Below, piece after piece: positions 9,742 to 21,800 of a stretch of DNA of 46,140 nt. The notes under the pieces are model-generated. The model was not told the origin of the DNA and ran no database searches. It was given only the letters and a program-made list of their open reading frames with translations. How positions within the stretch are numbered: the stretch's first letter is position 1; every line of letters starts with the position of its first letter. Source of the DNA: Stagonosporopsis chrysanthemi (lineage: Eukaryota > Ascomycota > Dothideomycetes > Pleosporales > Didymellaceae); the NCBI GenBank assembly GCA_022560025.1, contig JAFISE010000212.1, positions 1 to 46,140 on the forward strand. Direction: 5' to 3'. The translations under genes and the position numbers were made by a program.

Positions 9742-11211
9742 ATGGGGCGTACAGAAAAGTCTCAAGGCCTGGCACCGCCAGCCATACGCAAAGACAACCG
9801 CGCAAAGCAAGCACGTCATGTCATCAACAAAGTCGTACCAGCCATACTAGCTTCCAATGCAAGAGCCAGACGAGGTATTGAAGATAGTTTGCTGATCGCT
9901 GATCCGGGCCCGGCTTCAAGCAAGCAGGTCGTAGAAGCCGACGAAGGTGGCGAAAATGTGGACTACGTCAAGCGCAAAGGTCAAGGGCGACGAAAAGCAA
10001 AAGGTGGACATGAGGTCCACAGTGAAGAGCCAATAACCAAAGGCAAAGCTAAGCAGAGTGGGAGGAGACGAGATAACTCGATCGACGAGGATCTGTCACA
10101 TCTCACGCTCGGCCCTCAGCCTGCAACCCCCACAACCCCCAAGAAACACTTCATCAAAGTCATCACGACAGACAGTCTCACTGCGGCCCGTCTCATTTCG
10201 TCCAATCATCCCAAACACCTCAAGAGAACCGGCAACACATGCATCCTCAATATGGCCTCCCCCTTACGCCCAGGCGGCGGCGTCCTTGCAGGCGCCACTT
10301 CGCAAGAAGAATTCCTTTGCGCACGCACCACCCTTCTTCCCTCGCTGAAGGAGGACTACTACCGTCTTCCCGAATACGGCGGCATCTTCACGCGCGACGT
10401 CCTCGTTTTCCGCGGCCCGGGACCGTTGGGCGACGGTGCGGGAGAGCTAGGTTTAGGAGAGAGGTACTGGATTGATGTGATTAGCGCGGGGATGTTGAGA
10501 TTTCCGGATCTAGACGGCAAGGAGGATGAGGTGAAGAGACTTGCAAAGAAGGACCGCGAGGTTGTGGAGAGGAAGATGAGAGGTGTGTTGAGGATTGCTG
10601 CGGCGAAGGGAGTGAAGAAACTAATCCTGGGGGCATGGGGTTGCGGTGCGTACGGCAATCCTGTTGTGGACATTGCGCAGGCTTGGAGCCGGGTTCTATC
10701 TGGCGCAGCGAGCGTGGGACTAAAGAAGGGGAAGGCGGGGTCAGGGGAGTGCTGGACGAATCTGGAAGATATTGTTTTCGCCATACCAAACTCGAGGATG
10801 GCAACGGATTTTGCGGAAGCGTTTGGAAGCGGTATCGAGATCGAACAAGGACCGCGCAGTCTCGATGAAGACGATGAAGACGACGAACAAGAAGACAAGG
10901 TTGCGCAGGAGTTGCAAACCAAGATTGAGGAGATGGAGGGTCAGATCAGCAAGGTCTGGAACCCGGATTTGAAGACGAGATTGGGCATCGTGCTTGATGG
11001 GTTGAGAGTGCAACTGAATGAGAGGCGAGGTGTCAAGGGCGATGGCAATGGTGGTAGCGACGAGAGCGATGTTGAGTTGGAACAAGTGAAGCCCGAGGGA
11101 AATCTGTCTGACAATAATGGAGTCAACGACTCTAGCGAGTCTGAAGCAGATACCGGTCGGCTGGACTCAGATGTGGATGAGGTCAATAGTGGCGTTGCAG
11201 TCACATGGTAG
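9742..11211 (+). CDS. Microbial-type PARG (DUF2263) domain protein
   Basis: A single-exon gene of 489 aa. The frame stays open back to 9553, giving 552 aa, but MGRTEKSQGLAPPAIRKDNR at 9742 has the look of the conserved family N-terminus (basic, then RARRGI), so I chose that ATG. A lysine/arginine-rich linker spans residues 78-112. The catalytic domain runs from about 136 to 365. It contains PGGG at 177-180 and QEE at 188-190, matching the GGG-x(6-8)-QEE signature of poly(ADP-ribose) glycohydrolases, and GAWGCGAYGN at 297-306, which closes the ADP-ribose macrodomain fold. Enzymes of this type remove ADP-ribose chains or bind ADP-ribose. The tail has an acidic run (DEDDEDDEQED, 375-385), a probable coiled coil (386-430) and a second acidic Ser-rich end. 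Nuclear action is likely but inferred. Both catalytic glutamates are present, so an active enzyme is plausible. Confidence 0.88.
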   Translation: MGRTEKSQGLAPPAIRKDNRAKQARHVINKVVPAILASNARARRGIEDSLLIADPGPASSKQVVEADEGGENVDYVKRKGQGRRKAKGGHEVHSEEPITKGKAKQSGRRRDNSIDEDLSHLTLGPQPATPTTPKKHFIKVITTDSLTAARLISSNHPKHLKRTGNTCILNMASPLRPGGGVLAGATSQEEFLCARTTLLPSLKEDYYRLPEYGGIFTRDVLVFRGPGPLGDGAGELGLGERYWIDVISAGMLRFPDLDGKEDEVKRLAKKDREVVERKMRGVLRIAAAKGVKKLILGAWGCGAYGNPVVDIAQAWSRVLSGAASVGLKKGKAGSGECWTNLEDIVFAIPNSRMATDFAEAFGSGIEIEQGPRSLDEDDEDDEQEDKVAQELQTKIEEMEGQISKVWNPDLKTRLGIVLDGLRVQLNERRGVKGDGNGGSDESDVELEQVKPEGNLSDNNGVNDSSESEADTGRLDSDVDEVNSGVAVTW

Positions 11212-12198
11212 GCTGTGTGCAAAATCGATGCAATCGTTTGGTAAGTTAATCGACAATGACATCGTGGGCGTTTGACCGTGGATTTGACGAAGATTGTAAC
11301 CTACAATTTCATCTATGTGTACTATAGCTGTTGTTGGAAAAGATATATCCTGTCCAGTTAGAGCACCCTTGCGCGGGCGCAGATACAAAACATTCCAGGT
11401 CATTCTCTAATCCAGTGAGACCCTATTGTTAGAGAGCTTGGCCATCTGTCTTCAGCTCAGACATAGCGCGCTGAAGCGACCTGAGGTGCTGCTAAGGTCT
11501 TCGCACTGAGGTCTTGAGTTTCTGACACGTAAGTGACTCTCAATTCATACTGCACTCGTTCCATGGCCTTACACTCAGCGTGCCAGCCGTGATTCATTAC
11601 TTTTGAATGGCGTGAGAGAGTTTCATTCTCTGGTCGAACAAGTATCACAGCATATCTGGTTTGACGAGAGCAACATCAGAATGGCCATGAAATGTCTCAC
11701 GGATAGACAATTTTTCTTTAGGACAAATTAAATTGCTCTATTCGAGGCATTGACTCTAATGAAAACCTACCACGCGGTTGTGGAAGACCAATGTGGGTGC
11801 AAAGTATCTTCGAGATTATAGACTTCTGGACTCTCAACAAAACCCGGCTCTGAGCTTGTAGGTTGAAATGTGCGGAGGCCCCTAAGTCCGGTACTCTAGG
11901 CTTTTTCTTACTTCTGATTGGTTGCAAGCTGTGGTCAGCCAATCAGGTGCAGCCCTTGACGTAGTTTACTAGATCAGGGGGGGTTCCATACATTTCAAAA
12001 AGCACCGATAAAACCCCTCCTAACCCACGCATAATCGGGTGCTTTTTTCACAAGGTAAGTACTGGTCGTAAGCATACATACACAATGAGCTTGCATGTCT
12101 TCAAAATGTCCATGAGTGCAAACACATATAGCCTCAGTGTAAGGGAAAGTCTCAAAGTGTTTACATGAATATCTATCGCCACCTCGCACAGCTCATCC
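11212..12198. other. Intergenic between convergent genes, contains repeat copy B
   Basis: This is the 3' gap between the PARG-domain gene and the GMC oxidoreductase. It holds the dispersed repeat copy at 11863-12005. The small frames here have no recognisable domain. Confidence 0.5.
11863..12005 (+). repeat. Dispersed repeat, copy B
   Basis: The partner of 3300-3440 in the opposite orientation, 8.4 kb away. It is more decayed than copy A: a stop replaces Q in AALDVVYQI and the downstream frame is shifted. Most differences from copy A are transitions, as expected after repeat-induced point mutation. Confidence 0.65.
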
Positions 12199-14236
12199 CT
12201 AGCGCCTGTTGCTAATAATATATCCAGCCTTTTCACCAATCGCATACATCGTACTCTGAATATGCTGACTGGGAACAAGTGGAATGATTGAAGCATCAAC
12301 AATCGACAGCTTTTCGACTCCATGAAACAGCAGTTCATTGGACACACAACCGCCTAGCTCCTCAGGCATCATGGGGCAGCTGCCACTAGGGTGGCTCAGC
12401 GTCGGCCACAAAGCTCCAAGCTCAACCACGCGGCCGATGATCTCGGCATCAGTCTGATACTGCGCACCAGGGCTTGTCTCGACCGGAGTGAACTGCGCGA
12501 TCTCAGGACGGGCCCAGACTTGGCGGATGTAGCGCACGCACGCGGCCAGCATGGATTTGTCGAGGGGATTGGTCATGGCGTTGTACTGGATCAGCGGAAC
12601 TCCTTGTGGGTTGGCGGGGTTGATGGTGATGGTCCCGCGAGAGAGTGGCTTCTGGAGTGCGACGAGGAGACCATTGCCGGCGGCTGGGATACCGTACTCG
12701 ACAATGCCCGCTTTGGCGTTGGAGTACAGGCCGGCGAGGACCTTGCGTTGGGCGGCGACGCCGGCAAGAAGCTTTTTGCTACCCTTGTAAATGGCGGGGA
12801 GATAGGCATCGCCGGCTTGAGCGATCACCTGGGAGGAGATGTTGGTGTAGCTGGTGGGTGCGACCTCCGGAAGCGGGATGAAAGCAAGAGCGTTGCCCCT
12901 CGCCTGTGTCAGTGGGCCAGTCCTGCTGGTGGTGTACTCCTCCCATGCAGATGCGTTGAAAGCAGAGTCAGCTGATAGGGAGGACGGATTTGGTTTACTC
13001 TGGTTGGAGATATTGAATCCCATGGATGTGTAGGGGTGATCTTGGAAGTTTGAACCAACACCATTGTGTGCAAGCTTGACCTTGACGCCGGCGGCTTCAA
13101 GAACGGACCTGGGCCCGATACCACTAAGTTGCAATAATTTTGGTGTGTTGACGGCACCAGCCGCGAGAACAACCTCCCGTTTAGCATACACCGTCTTCGT
13201 CTGGCCGCTCTTTTTGTCGGTGACCTTGACACCACGAGCAACAAGCCTCTTGCTGCTGTTGGTATCAAACACAAGTTCGGTTGCCACGGTCTCGAGCAAG
13301 GTGTGTAGGTTCGAGCGGTTGGCAACCGTGTCGTAATATGCCAGACGCGCGTGCGACCTTTCTCCAGTCTCCGGGTTCATCGTGTTAGGGTACCACGAGG
13401 TGCCAGCATTGTCGCCATTGTTACCGTCAGTGAGTCTGCGAGCACCTTGACCGTCGAACGCAGCCCAGTAGCTCTTGATGTCTGTGTACTGGAAGTCAGA
13501 GATACCCAGCTTTAGAGGACCTTTGCCGTATGCTGCAGCATCCCAGGTGATGTTGAAATCATCAACGAGTTCCTGTGGAGGAGGGATGAACTCGGTTCCT
13601 GTTTGATTTTAGTCGTTTCAAATGATTGGTGGGTGTGGGCATCTCATGATACCTTTCTGGAAGAAGGGATAGATGCCACTCCAACCCCAGCCCTTGTTAC
13701 CCAAAGCTTCCCATGCATCGTAGTCTGCAGCAGAACCACGATCATACATCATGCCATTGACAACTTTATCTTATTAGTAAGTGTGGCAACAAGCCTATAG
13801 TACCACAAACCTGAGCCACCACCAAGTACCTGCGCAACGCGAGTGTTCCATGTCCTGTTGTTGAGTGCAGGCTCAGGTTGACAGACATAGTCGGTCCACA
13901 GAAGTGAAGTATTCAAGGCATATGTTGCACCATATGGCAGACGAATATTCGGATTATCATATGCGTCACCTGCTTCGATAACGAGGACCGATTCTGGGGC
14001 ACAAAATGTCAGAAAGTGTAGATATGGTCGTGAAAGTCACGAATTGCAGCCTGCTCACTCTTCTTGTCCTCGGTCAAGCGGTTAGCCACGATGAGACCCG
14101 TGACTCCACCTCCTACAATGACATAGTCGTATGTGTCTGACGCCCTGGTCTCGATCTCAACCGGAGTGTTGCTTGGAAGAGCAGCCGACAAGCCCAGGAG
14201 CTGAAGGGCAACGGCGAAACGAGGGGATGACCGCAT
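12199..14236 (-). CDS. Secreted GMC oxidoreductase (AA3 family)
   Basis: Four exons: 14236-14059, 13993-13811, 13763-13653 and 13598-12199, with introns of 65, 47 and 54 nt. The product is 623 aa, usual for the family. An N-terminal signal peptide is visible (hydrophobic core AVALQLLGLSAAL, cleavage near residue 20). The FAD-binding glycine motif DYVIVGGGVTG spans 37-47, followed by VLVIEAG. The GMC signature VLGGGS is near residue 119, and AAGAVNTPKLLQLSGIG (GMC signature 2) is mid-protein. The catalytic pair near the C-terminus is present: H560 in LSHPSGSC and H603 in PSQH. Such enzymes oxidise alcohols, sugars or aryl alcohols with O2 or quinones outside the cell. Many NxS/T sites suggest glycosylation. 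I cannot separate aryl-alcohol oxidase from glucose oxidase/dehydrogenase-type activity. No P450 or PKS neighbour points to a pathway. Confidence 0.92.
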
Positions 14237-15871
14237 GTTGCAATAGGTAAAGTGCCTTACGCATTAAACAAAGGAACGACTAGAGCTACAATTGCGATGC
14301 CAGCCACTTCCGCATCGGCGGTTGCGTACATTATAACTATGCATTTGCCACGAGGTCGAATGATCTCCTATTGATGCATGGTTCGGTACTGGCGTACGAG
14401 GATAAGAATCCTTCACGCCCGACATGGGCTGAGTGTTCTAGCTGCAGTACGTGAAGCCAGACCTATTCGACTGCGTGTGTTGCGAGATTGCATGGTATGA
14501 TGGTGCTCCACTCAGCGGCTCGGCTCTTGCAGGGGTCTTGCCGCCCGTAGCAGCACCTATGCTTGAGGTTGTATCCGACATCGTACGACGAATAATCCTC
14601 AGATGATGCGATACTTCCATTGCAGATATGTGAGCTTCGATCTCTTGCTACTCATCGGTTCATTTTCTCTTGTTACGGAATGTACCTGCGTCCGTCCTAT
14701 TGTCCGATTGTACTTGAACTCCACCCGTCCCTATGGAAACGGCCCGACTGCTGCGGAGGATTTTGAGATTGGGGAAATGTCAGGGAAGAGGATCCTTCAG
14801 ATGTCCGGGAGATCAATGCCTACATGGGGCGTAATTGCTTGAGCTTCGCAAGCGTACCAAGACTTTCCCTTCCCGTTTCCTGGTCTGCCCACCGCTGCGC
14901 CGCATCATACCCGTATCAAATCGCCACTGCGTACGCTGCGCTAGAAGACAGGATGTTTTCAAATAGGTTCGCGGCGTTATGTCGGATACATTGTAAATTT
15001 TGCCTGCTGTCCGTTTGAGTGCTCATAGTGCGAACAGAATGCACAAGGTGATATCTTTCTATGCCGCTTGTATCTTTCCTGAAAGGGAAAGCTCCGAGGT
15101 ATACTGTGTCTCACGAGTCGACTTTATCCGAGCCTTGAGGTCGACCAAGGTCGAAGCCCCAGTCTAAAGGCGTCCTCAGAACGACCCTGGTCCCCTTGCC
15201 GCCCTCTGTTTCATGTCAGATGCGGAACGTTCCTTTGTTGGTGCTGTTCCCTTCCAGCGGTAGACCACACCCAGCTATGATCGTCATGTGGCGTCAAAAA
15301 GTGCCAGAAGTCCTTGTGGTTCGGTGATGATAGCTCCAAATGGTTCTCGTGGATGCGTCGGCACAGAGAAGTTGGTTGCGTGTCGGAGCAGACTTTGAGT
15401 TTTCATGTTGTTTCCACTGACGAAGGTGGGTCGTGTATAACGCGCTCGATCAAGACGATCAGTCAGGCAGATCGGTGGTAGATCGCCTTAGGCCCCATCA
15501 TACAGTTCGTGAGAACGCTTCCTACGTTCGTCGTGACCGTCAGGGACCGAGCTACACCACGCGGTCTTTACACCAAGGATCGGCGATTCATTCAATACGG
15601 AAGTCCACAGTTCGCAATCGGTCTCGCCCACCAGGAGATGAGGAGACACGGAATCGTGTGAGCGTGCGCTCTTGGCTGCATGCTGTAACATGGCTTGCTT
15701 GCAAGAGTCTTCGGGATGATGCGCAATGTGTCAATCATGAAGGTACTTCTTCTGTCGCGCTCATCGCTCCGTCCTTCAGGGACTTTGGGCCCAATCAATC
15801 TTTTCGAAACTTGACCCAGTGCTCTCTCAGGATCGTCCTGGGCGTCGCGGATCCCTCAAGGTGTGCGCAGC
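14237..15871. other. Divergent intergenic region (GMC oxidoreductase / rhodopsin-domain protein)
   Basis: About 1.6 kb separates two divergent start codons, so it should hold both promoters. A TATAA-like word lies near 14330-14337, about 100 nt upstream of the GMC start on its strand. The 157-codon frame at 15433-15906, which opens at GTG, overlaps the next gene's start in another frame and shows no domain. I see nothing else. Confidence 0.45.
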
Positions 15872-17065
15872 ATGGCCGACACACAGCAAGCATGGCCAGA
15901 CCGTAAGCACGAGATCCTAGGATCGACGATCAGCATCGGCATCTTGAGCACGCTGATGTTGGTCTGGAGAGTCGTGTACGCGTTACAGAACAAGCGAAAA
16001 TTGCTTTTCTGCGATTACCTCTTGATCTTAGCGGGGGTGAGTATGAGGTGACACGAACGAAATGACATCACTGACCGAGTGAAAGATCATGAACGTGACA
16101 ACAATGGGCCTCCGTTTCAAGACCACCGCCTTTGCTCAGGGTCGACATATCGCGGACCCGACAATCAAGAAGCCCGAGGATGTCCTGGGGTACAGCTATT
16201 ACGTATGGGTTGGACAGGTGATCAACCTGATGGCAGTTGCTGTCCTCAAATGGTCAATCTGCGCGTACTTGCTTGCCCTAAAGTTCTCCAAGGTTTACAC
16301 AGTCATTGTGTGGGCGTCGATTCTTATGGTCACTGTCTTCAACTGCATACTGCCATGTATGGGATTGTTAAATTGTGTGCCGTTTGAAGCCAACTGGAAC
16401 CGCGCTGTGAAAGGATACTGCTGGTACAAAGGTCACACCGTCTTGACGCACGCGCAAGGTGTCACCAACATCATCACAGACATTGTGTATGTGGTCGCGC
16501 CTATTCTGTACCTCTCAACCATCCAGCTGGCGAGGCGTACACAATGGGGCTTGAGGATCGTCTTCACATTGGGTTTAGTGTAAGCTACCTTTCTGATGGA
16601 ACAATCGAGATGACTGACTGGTGTCACAGTGCCACAGTGTGTTCGATCTTCAAGACGATCGAGCTGAGCGCCCTTAAGAAGACCAGAGATCCGACCTGGG
16701 ACGGCGTCAACTTGACGATTTGGAGTGCGACAGAGCTCTCGGTCGGTATCCTGATCGCAAGCTTACCTCCTCTCCGCAAGGTCTTCGACAAATTGTTCCG
16801 CAACATCCTGCCATCGACTTTCATGACGAGATCGAAGACACCGGGAAGTATCCCCTTATACAATGTCAGCAAACCTTATAGCAGGCCAATGGGTCGCTCG
16901 GCTGTCGAAGACGACACAGACAGCGAGAAAGACATTCTTCCAAATAAGGCTACTGGTGCAGGAATCACAAAAACCGTGATGCACGAAGTAAGTAGCGCAG
17001 AGAGGAACGGTGGTGTGCAGCCGCCGGACAGGACCTACAGTACGTATGGGAAGATCGACGAATAA
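15872..17065 (+). CDS. Rhodopsin-domain (Pth11/SAT4-like) integral membrane protein
   Basis: Three exons (15872-16036, 16086-16579, 16630-17065), with introns of 49 and 50 nt, encode 364 aa. The start is ATG 15872 (MADTQQAWPDRKHEILGS). Several hydrophobic helices follow: one at about residues 17-35 (TISIGILSTLMLVWRVVYA), LLILAGIMNVTTMG, a long pair around VINLMAVAVLKWSICAYLLA, VIVWASILMVTVF, TNIITDIVYVVAPILYL, and LTIWSATELSVGILIASLP. Loop blocks such as WDGVNL and the WSATELSVGI helix are typical of the fungal rhodopsin domain. The cytoplasmic tail is hydrophilic with a DDTDSEKD acidic patch. The family includes Pth11-like candidate surface sensors, but no CFEM domain precedes the helices, so a receptor role is not shown. 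Confidence 0.88.
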
Positions 17066-17487
17066 TTTCCCCAGCTCCTTGCTCCCGGTAAGAGAACGGC
17101 GGAGAAGTCTGGTGACTCTTTCCCATGGGAAACCGACTTGTCCGTTGCGTACAATGAAACGTTTTATTTGCTGAAGAGTGCATCACGTTTCTGCTTGCCT
17201 CAAAGTCCATCCTTTTCAGATTCACAGAAAGCTCGTGCGAAAGTTGTCGTCTGGGGGTTTGCGTGCATGTTTATGTTTAGCAACATACAAATCAACCAAT
17301 CAACTTACATTTCTATGCCAAACGCCTGTAACTATGCTAGATGCTGGAAGCCATATACATGCGGGGTATCTCGAAAAGTAGTCGCGGGAAACAGATAATT
17401 AGTATGCTCAGAACACGACGCAAATGAAAACAATGATCTGTCCAGCAGTCAGTCGTCTGGCTGCGCTTCAGGCGGCATTCACCAAAA
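17066..17487. other. Intergenic between convergent genes
   Basis: The shared 3' region of the rhodopsin-domain gene and the Sec2-like gene. No supported gene or structure is seen. Confidence 0.5.
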
Positions 17488-18305
17488 TCATTTTGGCGGG
17501 GGGAGAGGGGGTGCATCCGGAGTGTTCCCTGGGTCCTCCTTATTCAGCATAGCTTTGACACGGTCCAGTCTGCTCACTGCCTTCTCCAAGCGGTCCAGCC
17601 GCCCCATTTTGTCCCTGTCTTTCCTCTCAAGGAGCTCTATCCGCTCTTCAAGCTTGGCTCTTGCTCTACGTTCCTCGGCGACCATCTCGTTGGCTTGAGA
17701 GAATAATGTGACACTGAGTTCCTCGATCTCTGAATCAACGGTGCGTACCCTGTCTTCTGCCTTCGCCCTGAGTGCACGCTCGCGTTCAAGTTCATGGAGT
17801 AGATCGGGTTCTGCCGAAGGTAGGGGCGGTGCAGTTGTCGAGTTGACAGGCGAAGTCAATCTGCCAGTCAGGAACGAGAAACGAGACTGCGATCTCGCAT
17901 GGGCCGAACCTGCCGTCGTCGGGCGAGCATCTGGAGAAGAGGTGACGATCGAGTCCGAGGTATTGTTGCGCGCTGGTTTGTTGATCTCTCTCGGAGTCGA
18001 CTTTAGTGTGCGGATCTGATCCTCGTAATCGGCACACCTGTTCGCTGAACAACGAATCAGTCATGATTTGTGAGAGGCGTTGGTCGTGTGCGGGTTGAGT
18101 TGAACGTACCTGCAGCTGCGGCCTTTTCCTTTAGTATGTCCATCTGGGCCTGCAGTTCTCTGATGACTCTCTGCGCCTCTTCGTTGTCCTGAATTTCAAC
18201 TGCGATACTTGTTCCGCATGCTGGGCAGCTGTGTGTTGTGTTGCTGGTTTGCTGTGTACGTGTCGATGGAGTCGGCTCTAAGGGCGCTTGAATCTCGACT
18301 GACAT
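17488..18305 (-). CDS. Sec2-type Rab GEF domain protein (short form)
   Basis: Two exons (18305-18110 and 18044-17488; intron 65 nt, GTACGT...TTCAG) encode 250 aa. Near the N-terminus a CPACG motif (residues ~29-33) precedes IAVEIQDNEEAQRVIRELQA, a coiled-coil start. The middle is Ser/Thr-rich (NTSDS to SRFSFLTGRL). A second, continuous coiled coil of about 110 residues carries ELSVTLFSQANEMVAEERRA, which matches the Sec2/Rabin8 GEF block (LTxxLFxxANxMVA) that activates Sec4/Rab8-type GTPases in exocytosis. The end is proline-rich (PPLPPPK). It is much shorter than yeast Sec2 (about 760 aa), but fungi also have such short forms. It could be a dedicated Rab GEF or a scaffold with only the GEF coil. 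Confidence 0.8.
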
Positions 18306-18825
18306 GTCTCCACTTTTTTGACTGTATCTTGGTGGATGTTCGGCGCCTCAGGTTGTGCTGTTCACAGTCGATGGTAAAAGAACGAGCAATACGTGTCGCG
18401 CACAGAGTGCGTCACAGGACGACCAATAATTACCGGGATCCGTTACCCCTGCATGACATGAGATTTGCGCTAGCTGCTAGCTCCCGGCGCGCCTAAGTTT
18501 CACGTGCAGCAACTTTCACCACAGTCACGCGACAACATGTGTTCTCCGAACATGTGCTTACAGGATTTATAGATCCCCAGACATGGCTGAGAGTTCTTGA
18601 GCCTAGTAGACTGTACCGAGCATTGATCACAATGAGCTCAAGTTCTGAATACGCCCAGGAGTGAGCAGCCTTGTATTTGGCCTGGATACTATTGTGTCCA
18701 GCATACGAGACGATGATTGAACGCCGAAGAGCAGTACCCACTATCGTGTCGTTGCATGTTCTACTTAGCGCACCAATATCATCCATCTAACAACTGCATA
18801 CACATACACACCATCTACCACTTCC
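18306..18825. other. Intergenic, promoter side of the Sec2-like gene
   Basis: 520 nt between the stop of the Urb2-like gene and the start of the Sec2-like gene, both on the minus strand. No supported ORF is present. Confidence 0.5.
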
Positions 18826-21800
18826 CTACACAATGTCTCCACTCAACAAATCTTTCCGCCCATACACACCCTCCCACTCGCCCCACACTCCCCTCCAAAC
18901 ATCCCTCTCACTGCGACCCAAGCCCGCAAACATCGCATCCAGCGCATCACGACTCAGACTTGCAGCGCCAACCACTTCCCAAACACCAGGCATCAGCTTC
19001 TCTCTGACGCCTGGCTCAAGGCGACCGCTGAGCTGGAACCGCGAGAAGCTCGCTAGTAGAGGGTAAAGGAAGGCGCTAGTCTTTTCGCGCGCGGCTTTGA
19101 CAGGGTCGTTGAGCGTTTTGCTTGTCTTACCACTGTTGTGGGTCTTCTGAATACTAGATTGCGGGGGATTGCAGAGGGTGGCAAGGACGCGGGCGAATTG
19201 GGCGCCGTTGACGGGTGTCAAGGGAGTGGCGCCGGAGCTCTTGAGCCAGGCGGGCAGGGCGCCGCGACCGGAGTGCGGGGTGAACAGCAGGAAGAGCAAG
19301 TTTTGGAGCAAAGGTAGGAGGAGGTGGAATCGTCCGCCCAGTCGGCCGCGGTGAAGGAGAAGGGTGAGGCGGGCTGTTTCGCAGAGGCGGGCATATATGG
19401 CGGGAGCATGGATCGCGGACAGTTGGGGGCTGGACCGAGAGGCTATGGTGGAGAGCGCGGTGATTGTTGTCTCGATACTGTGTTGGGTCGCGAGTGATGG
19501 CGTGTGGGAGATGATTGTGTTGATGCTGGACAGCAGAGCATTGAACGATGCATGATCCGGAGAGCGGATCAGCAGATCACCAAGCTTCGGTAACAAGGCT
19601 AGCTGGTTGTTCCTCGACTCTATATTTGACTCGTGGTGATCTTCCATCGTGGATATCAGAGTCGCGAGCAACTGGTACGAGAGAGGAAGGTTGAGAGGAT
19701 CCGCCGGGGTTGTGAGAGTATGGACAAGGTCCAATTTCTCGAAAACCGGGAGTTCAGCAAAGACATCCTTGATCGTTCTGGTCAACGTAATCTTGCGCTG
19801 TTCAGGCATTTGTTCGCGAAGGCATTTGAGTGTGAACTTGACGAGCCATTGGATGTCAGGGTAGAGCTTGAACTTCGCAACTGTAGAGTGGAGACGCGCA
19901 ACGTACTCGGCCAGCTCTTGTGGACCTTGGCCGCCTGTGGCTATGTACGACTCCAGGTCTGCATTGTCGTTGACCCAAGTACGCAACCAAGCCCGAGTAG
20001 AGTCAAGTAGCTTGGCCTCCGCAAGAACAGTGGTCGGCAGTTCGTTGATTGCATCAATGACATCCAGAAGTGACGCCGATCCAGGACTCGATGATTCGCT
20101 GGTCAGGCTTGTTTTCAGAACCGATATAAACTGCTTCGGCTGAAGTAGGCTATTCTGCTTCTGGGCAGCAAAAACAGCACGCAGGATGGCCAGGTTGGCC
20201 GCAGAACATTGCTTGCCTTTTCCTATGACGGAGTCAATCTTGCCCTTGAGCTTGCCCAGGTATATCATGTTCTGTGACTGGCTCTGGTTAGAAACGATCG
20301 GACTGATTGTTGTTTGCACCAGCTGCTGAAGCAGGCCAAGGGTAGCGGACGATGCAATATCAGGTTGTTGTAGCTGTTGAGCTATCTCAAACAAGACAGT
20401 GCCGTCGCTGGAAACCTTAGCAGTTGCGTTGGATGCGTTCATTAGCTGTACCATGATGCTTAGCAAGATCGGTACATCTTGTGAACCAGCGAGAGCCATC
20501 TCTGTGAGTGAATCCAACACTGCCTCACGCTTCTCTCGGGAGATAGCAGAGGCTTGCACAGAGTGCAGAGAAGTAATTGCCAGAGACTGTGCATGGGCAT
20601 TCTGTCCCTGCACAAGTTCAAGTAGGGCTGTGATGTGCAGGTCCTGCAAAGTCGAACTTCCCTGCTCGAAGATGGCCTCAGAAAGTGAGTTTATGGCACT
20701 GATGCCAGTGCTGTTGTCCATATTCAACACAGCTGTCAACAACTGCTGCAATAAGTGTTTGCATTGCTCACCGCCCAAGCGCCCAAAGAGCTGAACGAAA
20801 TCGGTGCAGAAGAACTGGATCATCTTGACATGCTCCGGTGCATTCAAACCACCACTAGAGAGAATCTGGAGAATCTTGTCTAAACTGGGCTGGATCAGGT
20901 CCTCGGAGCCGGGCAGACTCTGTAGATGATTGCATGCATTGAGCAAGAACAACATGGCTGCCGCTTGCGTGACAGAGTCGACTCGTTTGCTAGAAGGAGC
21001 GGACATGTCATCCAGAGATTTTTCGATCAATGGCGAAAGGAGTTCTTCTTGTTGCTCTATTGAGCCGTGCAACTCGAGTGGCCAGAGCTTCGAGATCAGC
21101 TCGCACAGGGAAAGCCATGAGAGTGATAGTCGAGTGTGAGGGGTGTAGCGCTCGTCTTGGACCCAAGTTGAAAACGATTCCAGCAGCAAGCGCACCTGCG
21201 ATTTGACTGCTTCAATCACCTCGTCAGATACGAGAGACTGCAAGATAGCCGGGACGATCACTGCCGTGCTAGCAGCTTTCTTGTATGCGGCGAGCTTCTT
21301 GAGGTTGATATCTTGCTCAGCCTGTGTATCCAAGGCACGACTAAGGTCGCCCATACGCAGAATATGCTCTTGCAGTAAGCTTGCAATCTGGCCTTGGGTT
21401 AGGGACTGCTCAAGACGTTGGGCTAGAGCCTGGCTGATCGCGCGATCTTCCCAGATCATATCTTTGCACTCTTTGAGAGCCTTGCGATTCTCGTGCCTGT
21501 GGGCCTTCACCAGCTGGTCGTCCCAACGGCGGATGAAGCCAAGCAGGTTACGATTTGTGGCGAAGCCAGACATGAGGGGAACGATGATGCGCTCCAGTAC
21601 AGTGGTCTTGCGAATGTGGGGTTCGCTCTCGCCTTTTTGAGACTCTTGCGCAAAACCGCGTCCATCAAATTGGACTTTTGAGATCTCGTCAAAAACGACC
21701 TGGGCAAGATCACTCTGTTGTGTTTTGGAGGGCCCCGTAAGACTCTTTGGCTCGGTCACAAAGACGCTCGGGTCAAGCTCAATCAAAGCAGCTATGAGTG

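Noticed and set aside
10359..10922. 187-codon minus frame over the PARG-domain gene
   Set aside because: Antisense shadow of the Ser-rich type over a clear conserved domain.
12391..12975. 194-codon plus frame over the GMC gene, and 22535-23215 plus frame over the Urb2-like gene
   Set aside because: Antisense shadows of well-supported genes.
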